A stretch of DNA of 64,000 bases. It comes from Schistosoma haematobium (Eukaryota; Platyhelminthes; Trematoda; Strigeidida; Schistosomatidae). Each line of letters begins with the position of its first letter. The first letter of the stretch is position 1. The position numbers were made by a program, and so were the translations under genes. The stretch covers positions 16,959,644 to 17,023,643 of the forward strand of contig NC_067202.1 in NCBI RefSeq assembly GCF_000699445.3, written 5' to 3'. Shown here in pieces: positions 54,720-64,000 of the stretch. The notes below the pieces were generated by a model. That model was given only the letters and a program-made list of their open reading frames with translations. It did no database searches and was not told where the DNA came from.

Positions 54720-55480
54720 ATAATCCCTATTAGTTCCGAACTACTTATTTGTGATGATGTATAACGTGCGTGATTATTTTTCTTTCATGCATCTACCCAT
54801 CACATATTTCAGATACTGAATTAAACAGGTTAGTTTATTCAATACATTACTTCAAAATTTATAGGATCAATGACTCAATGATAGAAATAAACTGGACAAA
54901 CTGTTCTGTATACTACTGATGTCAACAGTTATAAGTAGTATATACCATCAAACAAAAATGAAATGTCAACAGAATGTGATCGTTATGAAACTGAAGGACG
55001 ATTGATTGAGATTCCCTAAATGAATTATATACTGTATACTATTCAGATTTCATTAAGACATTCTATAATGGTGTGTTCAATTACATTGAGTTTGGATAAA
55101 ATACCAACAACAAAAAACTGTTCATCGAACATACAATAAAAGATCATTTTCGACTTACAAAATGATGGAAGTGAATGAATAGACAAGAAGAACATGTCTA
55201 TGCAGAGTAATATTGAAAGGTACGTTGTTAATGGAACCTCCCTCGATCGATCAATCGGTTCTCTCGGTACTCTCTCTCATTGTCCCCGTGCTTTTATTAT
55301 GTCATCAGTGAAGATTATTGATTGACCAATGATTAGTGAAATAAAACAAAAGAAAATGATTCATTTAAATTAAATCAAGTCATATTTTATATTGGATAGA
55401 TATTCGCCAACTCTCAGGAATGTACAAATATAATATAGTAGTGTTATTCAAACTGAATATATGAACTTGATAAGTAAAGA
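54720..55480. other. Intergenic sequence, nothing recognised
   Basis: No motif seen. Confidence 0.45.
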
Positions 55481-55489
55481 TGAATGGTG

Positions 55490-55880
55490 GTTGGTAGTGA
55501 AACCCAGGACACGGGTTTCGACCTATCTGGGATTCGTTAGCTGGATGTACCTGCATCTCAGAGTTGATGCTCACTCTGGGACTCCAACCTAGTACCATTC
55601 GCTTCAAACGCCATCGCGTTATCCACTCAGCTACTGGGTCCTGATAGTCACTTGCTAATACAATGGCGAGAAGTTTGAATTCATCGGCATTGTTTACTTG
55701 TATCTTTCCAGTGATAGTCACTATCCATCTTTGATTAGAATGCTTGTGACTTAAGACAATATCGAGGCGGTTTACATAGGATGCACGTATGACGGCAAGA
55801 GACTGATCAATCGCAGTCCTGAATAACAATGAGAAGATAAAGTAAAACAACACCAAGTGAAGTGAATAGATGAGCAATCA
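55490..55880 (-). repeat. Sm-alpha-like tRNA-derived SINE
   Basis: In minus orientation: leading block with cacttggtgttg, then the agatggatagtgactat block, A box tagctgagtgg, B box ggttggagtcc, gcaggtacatccag, a decayed hammerhead (ctaacgaatcc, gtcgaaacccgtgtc) and ccaaccaccattcatc. Confidence 0.8.
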
Positions 55881-55984
55881 TAGTTCGTTTAATTATTTCA
55901 TATTACCTACCATTACGAATGAGTAAATGACCAATTATAATTGATTCGAAATATCTTCCTCGTATCTGTCACCTGAAAACAACA

Positions 55985-56250
55985 TTTAAATAATTCACTT
56001 GGTATTGTTTTACTTGAGTCTTCCCATTGATTTTTTAGGACTGAAATCGATCAGTCTCTTATTAACACATGTGCACACTGTGCGTATGCCTCGATATTGC
56101 CTCAATTTACAAGTATTATAAGCTTGTATAAGCTTGTATATGCTTTAGTCCTTGAGTGAACATCAACTCTGAGATGCAGGTACATCCAGATGACGAGTCC
56201 CAAACAGGACGAAACGCGCGTCCTGGATTCCACTGCTAGCCACTATCCAT
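55985..56250 (+). repeat. Sm-alpha-like SINE, facing the previous copy
   Basis: Starts cacttggtattg and ends ccactatccat. The tRNA-like part is mostly replaced, but the ribozyme region is kept. It lies head to head with 55490-55880. Confidence 0.75.
56178..56238 (+). ncRNA. Hammerhead ribozyme with a changed core base
   Basis: CCAG then ATGACGAG, stem II TCC/GGA, CGAAAC, GCGCGTC and CTGG. All parts fit except C3 of the core, which is A. Since C3 pairs with G8 in active hammerheads, activity should be low. Confidence 0.65.
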
Positions 56251-56346
56251 ATTAACATTTAAATAACTTTGTATCCTGAATATTTTCTTCTACTCTATCA
56301 ATATCAATTATATAACCACACATAAAGAGCATTGTCATTAGTCTTT

Positions 56347-56770
56347 TAAGTACATTTATTTATTTAAACATATGAACATTGGTACAAGTAGGCACTAAAT
56401 ACATATGAGCCACGTTAACCTGATGATTAATGTGAGGGCTGGGATACTGCCTAGCTACCCACACTGAAGTAGATTGTTTTCTTAGGGGCCACGCCCCGAG
56501 CATCCGACTTAAAGGTTTAATCCACAATACAGTGGAGCAACTTTAGAAGATGCAATCTCACGGTAACCGGTAACCAACGATAGTTTCATGTGCCATTTGT
56601 TTCCTTAGGATCCTTGAACCCATGTGCACTTTTGGTTTTCCAACTCACCTGGATGGATCCTCCATATCCACCAACCCGGATAAAGAGCCAGACATTCGCT
56701 TTTCGTCCTCTCACTTTCGTAAACAACATCCTGGCCATAAGAGGGGAGTAAGTAAGACTTCGCAGGCAGT
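56347..56770 (-). repeat. (AAAT)-tailed retroposon copy
   Basis: Minus-orientation match from the tail (aacatatgaacattggtac) to the cgtaaacaaca block near the 5' part. Confidence 0.75.
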
Positions 56771-56789
56771 GGTTGCAGTTACAATGACA

Positions 56790-57150
56790 AATGTAAGTGA
56801 GTTACATAAATTATATTTATGCCGGATACTATCAGCAACAGCCTTCTGTGGCAGAGGGCAAATCAGATTCCAACTGATAAGCAAAATAGGAAAAGACGAT
56901 GGAAATTGATAGGAAGTACATTACGGAAAACACCAAACTGCATCACGAGGCAAGTCCGAACTTAGGATTCTGAAGAGAAGCGGCAAAGTGGAAGGCCAAA
57001 GAACATATTACGACGGGAAATAGAAGCAGATACAAAAAGGATGATTAGCAGCTGCAAAGAACTGGAAAGGATTGGTCAGAACAGACTTTGAAAAAGAATA
57101 CTTGTGAGGGACCTGTGCTACTCCACGAGGAGTAACATACGTAAGTATGT
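56790..57150 (+). mobile_element. Second RTE-type element, 3' fragment
   Basis: Contains 'atcagcaacagccttctgtgg' type sequence, ctgcatcacgaggcaagtcc (coding for CITRQ in this family) and ends ggagtaacatacgtaagtatg, close to an AAGT tail. No open frame remains. Confidence 0.7.
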
Positions 57151-57774
57151 AAGTTATGTATACCAGACTGTTTTCTGATCAAAGACTTGATAAGATCAAT
57201 TCGCTTGTTTGATAAGATGGATCTATTATGAAATTTCTATTCTGTTTTATTATTATGATCCAAATATTTTTTTGGTCCTTTCTCTTTTGTTTGTTAACAT
57301 ACCATCAAAATGGAACCATTTTCATCTCATTTCTGATTTCAATTTTAATGTGATCAAGTTAACTATTTTCGCTTAATGAAACATAATAATTAACATAAGT
57401 AGAGTTTCAAAACAGACTTCTGAAGGCAATGCTCTATTGAAATTACTTCAGTCAAACTTATAGAATTTGAGGTGAACTTTCTAAATTTAGATCACAGATC
57501 ATGCGAAACGTGATCTGCAAGTGAATTATCAATAAGCATTGATATCAGAATGCTTGAAAATTGAATTGTCTTATTTCTTGTTTCGTATTTATTCAGTCAA
57601 ACATGCTTTGATGATTATTTGACAAAACACTTTTACTCATCAGTGCACTGGATATCGAGAAGTGAAAGATGATTATCTTCTGGTTCACTTCATCGACTCA
57701 CAAGTAATCAAAATAGTGATGTTACGTAATACGTCATCATTGAATATCTGAAATACATTTCAATAAATATTTAT
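57151..57774. other. Intergenic sequence, nothing recognised
   Basis: No motif seen. Confidence 0.45.
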
Positions 57775-57865
57775 TCCAATGGTTAAGATCATGAGACAGT
57801 TGAAGCTAGACCACCATGGGAAACCTGGACACACTGGACGGCCGTTCCGTCAGATGTGGAATGTC
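57775..57865 (-). repeat. SINE family 2, 3' scrap
   Basis: Minus strand: acggaacggccgtccagtg, then tccaggtttcccatggtgg and tctagcttcaactg. Confidence 0.65.
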
Positions 57866-58165
57866 TGCCAAGAGAAGATAGGATTGAAGAGGATAGAAAA
57901 GGATACAATAAGCCATTTTAATAACAACTGAATTAAGAGAATCATGACGCACGTAAACCACATTTAAAGGATGATGTGCAAATAATGTATTCAAAGTGAT
58001 TTTCCTTCTCCATAAATAAGAGGTTGATATAAGCCTTGTGAATTGAGCTCGTCCTATGTCATCCACTCAATTGTCTTTAATTTTAACAGCTTTTGGCGTT
58101 TAGATAATGTGATCAGATCGTGAGAAAATTCTTGAAGTTCTGGTGAGAAACCGTAACCCGTGGAG

Positions 58166-58485
58166 CTAATCCGTGTCGGGTATAAACAGGTGTCTACCTC
58201 AGTAAAATGGAAGATGGTCGCGCAATTTCATGGATTGGTTGATGTTAGACACTATCACCATTGGATGCCAGCTCAGTGGTCCAGTACGTTAAGCTTTCAC
58301 GCACGAGACTGAAGGCCCTGGCTTGGAACCTCGCGAGCGGGACCGTGGATGCTCACTGCTGAGGAGCCCCACAATAGGACGAAACGGCTGTACAGTGCTT
58401 CCAGGTTTTCAATGGTGATCTTACATCAACCGGTTCGTGATCTCAATCAAAAATTACCGGTCTCCACGACCCCTATACTGATACA
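58166..58485 (+). repeat. Hammerhead SINE family 2, full-length copy
   Basis: Starts atccgtgtcgggtat, as at 24437. A box tggtccagtacg (altered), B-box region ctggcttggaacctcg, hammerhead, ccagg tail, and a ctccacgacccc end. Confidence 0.78.
58354..58398 (+). ncRNA. Hammerhead ribozyme, conserved core
   Basis: Stem I cactg/cagtg, core CTGAGGAG, CGAAAC, stem III CGG/CTG with a wobble pair, and cleavage triplet GTA (A is allowed at position 17). Stem II has one mismatch (CCC against GGA). Confidence 0.68.
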
Positions 58486-58489
58486 AAAT

Positions 58490-61400
58490 TTTATCTCAAC
58501 TTTGTCATATTGGCGCAACACATTTCGAAAATTAAAACCACATATTCACCTGTTAAAGAGTTCATATTTGAACGAGTTTCGATAAGTAGATAAATGAAAA
58601 TGATCAAAGATAAAAAATAAAGCACTGTGAAACATATCAATCCACTAGATAAATCAATGGTAATAAGATAGGTTGATTAAAAGTACGAATAGATAGTAAA
58701 CACATAAATCGGGTTCAAACGTTTGTATGGCTAGAGCTACAAAAACCTGATTTTACATCTTGAACACTTTACAGACAAAGTCACCACGCTTGAGTTGAAA
58801 TCACTATAAAGCTGATTTATTGACAAACTGACTGGGATCCCAGACGACTATAGTTCCAAAATTAAAGTAAAGGTAGCAAAGTCTTATCATCAATGATTTT
58901 TGCATGTTTACAATAGGGCATAAGGTGATATCACGGCAAAACAGGGAGGAAACGGTGAAAAATTGACCGATCAACAGAAAAAATGAGTAAAGTTATTATA
59001 GGACAATTCAAAGTCAATCAATAAATGTTCACAGGAACAGAATTTATCTGTCACGATATTAATGTTTATGAAATTATCAGGGTTTCACGCATCTACTTAT
59101 AAGTATTCAGTAGTATCAATTATATGCGCTGAATAAATAATCAGGGAATTTGTTTCATGTGCAGTATTATTGTATAAAATTAGTTTTAATTTTCTAACTT
59201 TCTTTTGTCTTTAATTTAATTTCTCATGTTTTGTGTAATACTCACCACAAGATCCTCCAGTTCGTAGATGTGAAAGTGGGAAGGTATTGCATTATATCGC
59301 ATGTCAATTCAATTTGATAAACTTGACCGTAATTTACAGAACGAACTGTTAGAACATAACCTCAAACATTTTGAATTATAGCAGATATCAGTTGATGTTC
59401 AAAACACAATGGGATGATAACCTAAAGTCACAAAACTAACACAACACCTATTATTTATTTATACATAAGCCTATGTAAACACGACTACTTCCATTTACCA
59501 TACGCGATAATATGATATGTAACGTTTAATTAATACAAACAAAGTTGTTCGGTTACTGTTATTAAATTTTGCTATATTGTAACGGATTTGTAACCAAACA
59601 ACGCTTCCAGAATGGCTATTAAATCACTCAAGGTTGTCAACAGTGTACAGTTTCCCAAATAAAATGAGCTGTCCTATACTGAATATCTAAATGTAACATG
59701 AACATGTAGTTCAAACAATAAATGTGCCGTTCATTTAACTGTGAAATCAACTGTCTAACGATCAAACACTCTCCCAAATTACAATATCATTATCAAACAT
59801 GAAATCACACTTCATTTGAGGATAAACGTACAGAATAAACTGTACATGCAGTCGTTACGTGAAGTGTACAACTGCAAATGAAAATTGTTGAGTTAAGAGA
59901 AAGAGAAAAGTGTATCCGCTTTCTGAATACATCACAGTTTGATATGGAATACAACAAATACAACTAGTGTTCTCCAATGATCGGTCGTCAATGAAAGAGT
60001 TCAACTTTTCCTCAGATCAATTATTGGATCTTCAAGTATCAGATGTTCTTCATGTGTACTATGTTAACGACATTCGCACAACGACAAAACAAATCATTAG
60101 TCTTCATTGATTTTCAAATTGATATCAGTTTGTGATTAAGAATTGGACACATAATATTCTCTGGTCTTATTGTCCATGGTAAACAGTGTTAAATTGTGCT
60201 TGTTAATTAATGTTTGGAAGTGATTGTAAAGATGATAAGGGAACATCGAATAGATGAATGAATAGTGATTAGAAACTACAGATACAACTAATACGAGGAA
60301 ACGACCAACATATAGATGTTCCAGTATACAAGACAAATCTTAACAAATGGAATGTTTCGGTCTTCCATTTGAAGTTCTATGTTAACTCAACTGGATTCAA
60401 AGAATTGTATGATTCACAGATTTACAAGGGTCTTGAACAATAGTAACTAATGATATGCAACATTCTTTCATTCATCAAAGGAATTTTCCATCAAGTATCA
60501 CTAAATATTACCATATAGTTTACTTCATCTCACAAAGAATATGATAATCGTTGATTTATCAACTCATGTATCGAAACACTAAACACAAACGGAATGGTGA
60601 ATCTCAGCGTTAACAAATACACATCAACACCATATGTGAGAATTATCCTTAAAAGACAATGCCATTCGCTCACACAGAATTATTACACATATTCAAATGA
60701 ACAGTTTTATACCAGACAATACATCTACACACAACACGTCCATTCAAATTCGCTCTTTCACAAACAGATCAACATCATGAAAGGCAGAAAGATTGTCGAG
60801 ACTGATCTACCTCATCACAGGACTGTTGGCACTCACACAACTAACCAGATCTACACACATATCAAGGATTTAAATTGATCGATTGACTGATCAGTTAGTT
60901 AGGGAAAGCATGAAGTTTAGAACTAAATAATTGAGAACTGTTACTAAAACTGCACATTGAATGGTTAATTATAACATGAAATTGACATTTGCATTAACAT
61001 GACAAAAATTTGCTGACAATAGTGAATCATCAATTCACAATTAAAATGATGAATTTATCACAGCTGAAACATACAACGTACTTAATGTATTGCACAATGC
61101 TTAGACAAGATTAACTTTACAAATGGAATGATGAATGCGATGTATTTGTGAAGTGAATTTATGTCAGGTACAATTCACGACAACCATGATTAAGAGAACA
61201 ACAGTGGACGGGGGAGGAGGAGGAGGAAGAGGATTGAAATGTATCAACTGCATTCACCAATCAAAACATGCTCGCCTCTTTCACCATATGAAGCACATTG
61301 TTGAAGAGAATAAATGGGTGAAATAGGGAGATCGTTGAGATTGGATAACACAGTTCAAATCTACAAATAAATAAAAATTATAAGAAGTGAGATTTCATCA

Positions 61401-61995
61401 TCAGTTGTTTATCAAAAACGATGAAACGATCGACGATCTCAAATACTTGAAAGAAGTAAGAGGCAAGAGACTTTCTCATGAATTGAAAGATCGGTTGAAC
61501 GTCCATACAAATTACACACATATCAAAGTCTCCATTCTGAAAACAAGAACACACTCATTCAAATTCACCAATTGAAATCCTTCAGTGAATACCTGATCAA
61601 TATTCTATTACTCAAATATATTGTTAATCATATTTATTCTATTCCACTATTCCAGCATGATTATGTAGATGTTAGTGATCAATTTGGACTTACGTCATTC
61701 AAGTAAGTGTCAGAATGTATTTTCCTTAAATGAAAACAGTGCACAGTTGACTTACAACACAATGGTATTTTGATTCATCTAGATAATTTGAACACGGTCA
61801 AAGTTTACAACAAATAAATGGATAGCATTTCACACATCGGAATAAGGTCAAACAGATTGCATTCCATCCGAAGGAAATAGAGTATTTAGAATGAAAGTGT
61901 CTGTAAGCAATTCTCAGCTCGACCGATTCATCTTATCAGAAATCATCGTCAGAATTTACGTTTCAGTTGAAGTTATCCAGTACGTTTTCAACTGT
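58490..61995. other. Intergenic sequence, nothing recognised
   Basis: About 3.5 kb with no transposon or host motif that I can name. Open frames (60594-60878, 61135-61326, 61891-62121) are short and low in complexity. A GGA-rich run lies at 61208-61232. Confidence 0.45.
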
Positions 61996-62002
61996 TACAG
62001 AA

Positions 62003-62366
62003 TGTGTGTGTCGTACTCAACCCACTCAGTCCCAGTTGACTATGAACACCACTACAAAGAAACGCGCGTCAGGATATCCATAAAATCCCCGGAAGCCAAA
62101 TATCAGAAGGCAGTTAATTGACCAATTCGAGATATATTTGCTGGCGATCTCGTGGTATCGAAAGAATACCGAGATCGTGCCAGGATACAAACTTGGTTAC
62201 TGAGCGTAACTGGATTCGTGCAAGGTTACAATCGAAGTAAGTATAATAGATGTTTTTGGCACAGTTAAACAAAGAGCACATTTACCAGTCCCTGGTACAA
62301 TTGATTATAATAATAATTGTTTTCGTTAAACCAATCGTGTTCTCGTGATAAAAGTAAGTCACTACA
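62003..62366 (-). repeat. Gypsy-type LTR, copy C
   Basis: In minus orientation begins TGTAGTGACTTACTTTTATC at 62366. It matches copy A over the aaccaatcgtgttctcgtg and gatctcgtggtatcgaaag blocks (plus-strand reading). The outer end near 62003 is estimated. Its start lies within a few bases of the inner end of the long inverted repeat. Confidence 0.7.
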
Positions 62367-62378
62367 TACTAAAAAGAG

Positions 62379-64000
62379 TACTGGTGTTTTCTCCCTCGTC
62401 GAATACATCTTTAAGTATTGTTTGTATCCAAAGGTTTTAAGGTCTTTTTGTATCTACTCAAGTCGAATTTTCTATTGTTGTCAGTTTAAGTAATACACAA
62501 ACATATTCTTTTGTTTTTCTTCAGTATCTATCACCTATCAACCCTTAAAAGACACTTATTCTAGAGATCAGTTTTTGCTGTTGTTCTTTCCGTGAGATCC
62601 CAAACAGTTTTGTGGTGCAAGTAAAACATCGTTGTGGCAGATCTGCATGCTATTTCCCTGTGGATGATTGTATGTGTTGTGACAACTACAATACGTTTAA
62701 TCACAGCGTGTGCACCGGACTCACACTGTTCGCATATAAAATATGCTGCAAGCCAATATCCTGTTGACTGTGCAAAGCATGATGTTCTACAAAGTCTCTG
62801 TTGATTCATGAGGCGATTGAGCTGTTGAGATTGGCTAGAAAATCACCCTCAGATAAACAGACAGCAGTAAACTGTCAGAATTCAGTTTTCGAAAGAAACA
62901 GTGAGCGTTATCGTGAGCCCATCCTTGGATTTGAATGACACCGTCAAGGTTGACCCCATTAGAGAAACGGACAACAAGCACACAAATTTAGGCACGTTAC
63001 AAGAAACAAGAAAAGCACGTCGAGGAGAAACAAGTTATACGCAGCAGCAAGACATGTGAATCTACGGTTTCGTCTCCAGATTTCCATATCAACGGAACAA
63101 ACTATAGGAGAGCAAAGCCTGAACGGTGTATATGTTGTGATTAGGTTACATAATAGGATAAATGATTGGCTTACAGTCACAGCCATAAAAAGAAAATGAG
63201 CAAACAGAGTAAGACCTCTGTGTTTGACCTCGAAACGGACAGCAGGGATGATATTCCAAGATCTTAAATTCCACAGCGCATTGAGACTGACTTCACTGAC
63301 AGGTCAATCACTTTTTCTTATTTAAGAGGATCTTCCGATTAGCAGCCAAATGTTAAGTTTGAGCACGACCTCAGCCACATTAAACCATTAATGTGCAAGG
63401 AACTCCCAGAAACAGCTTCAGAAGTTTGCATCTGTAAGCTTGATTGAATAGAACAAAAGGTTGGTTCTGAAAATACTCAGAAAATCCTCCTCTTAAGAGT
63501 GGCCTTTGCTTCGTCTGAAGAAAGATACCAAATCCAGGAAAACTCAGGCAAACTGACTGGATCCGGAATATACATCTGCGAGAATCTTAGCCTGTTTGAC
63601 CATAATGAAAGATGATTGGCAGAAGTAGAAATAAATGAGAGTGGCAGAAATGGTGAAGAAAGCTCTAACATAAGGGTTTTCAGATTGCAAACGTTTGGAG
63701 CAAAACGATTCTTAAACCACTCTTGGTGGTAAGGGAAAGTTCCCCACAGAAATAAAGGCGGGCTACACAAGAGCTCGCAGTCTGTAAAATAAAATTTCTG
63801 AGGTGAAGAAAACAATGGGTGTAGTAGACCGGGATGTCAATTCAAAAATTTTGGTTAAATGATAAACAGTACGTTTGCTTAGTATCACTATGAGACTGCA
63901 ATATTAATCGTCAGGATCTACCGTTCGATAAATTAGGGGTGTCGCGGTTGTGTAGCCACGGTTCATATTTGAACTGGCGTCGTTCTCTTTTTTACATCTG
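62379..64000 (-). repeat. Long inverted repeat, right arm (continues past the window)
   Basis: Reverse complement of 46643-48264. On the plus strand here it carries the same decayed ORF1-like frame (63197-63730) with the same stop codons. Similarity may run a few bases further, to about 62369. Confidence 0.95.

Noticed and set aside
60594..60878. 94-codon frame rich in H, Y and T
   Set aside because: No motif, low complexity, and no splice or promoter context. A chance frame is more likely.

Overview
This is a repeat-rich, AT-rich animal genome window that looks like a blood fluke (schistosome-type trematode). The grounds are schistosome-style RTE retrotransposons with TGAC tails, tRNA-derived SINEs carrying hammerhead ribozymes of the Sm-alpha kind, CR1-like, Ty3/gypsy and Penelope-like debris, and a nuclear gene whose first two introns are only 34 bases each. 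The species cannot be decided from the sequence alone.

One host gene can be read completely: NDUFA10, a deoxynucleoside-kinase-like accessory subunit of mitochondrial complex I. It lies on the + strand from 4130 to 23069 in seven exons (about 418 residues). Exons 1-3 are packed within 800 bases. Exons 4-7 are spread over about 18 kb because introns 3 to 6 are filled with transposons. Intron 3 (about 11.7 kb) holds two SR2/SjR2-like RTE elements, both bounded by target-site duplications.

Layout: 1-4060 is nested CR1-like and gypsy relics, ending in a 120-base inverted repeat just upstream of NDUFA10. 4130-23069 is NDUFA10 with its transposon-filled introns. 23-33 kb is dinucleotide repeats, hammerhead SINEs, a (AAAT)n-tailed retroposon family and Penelope fragments. 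33.8-34.5 kb holds a decayed exon resembling a PSI domain. 36-42.5 kb holds gypsy integrase, RTE and gypsy protease/RT/RNase H relics with an LTR. 45-48.3 kb holds an RTE fragment and a CR1-like ORF1/endonuclease relic. 49.9-53.1 kb holds an LTR, a gypsy integrase and a 400-base tetranucleotide array. 53.5-58.5 kb is SINEs and retroposons. 58.5-62 kb shows little. 62-64 kb is an LTR abutting an inverted, almost identical copy of 46643-48264.

Apart from NDUFA10 nearly everything recognisable is mobile or derived from mobile DNA. The observations most worth following are a second tRNA-derived SINE family with intact hammerhead cores, a decayed element duplicated in inverted orientation with shared stop codons, and a 376-base block that is identical between two otherwise diverged RTE elements.
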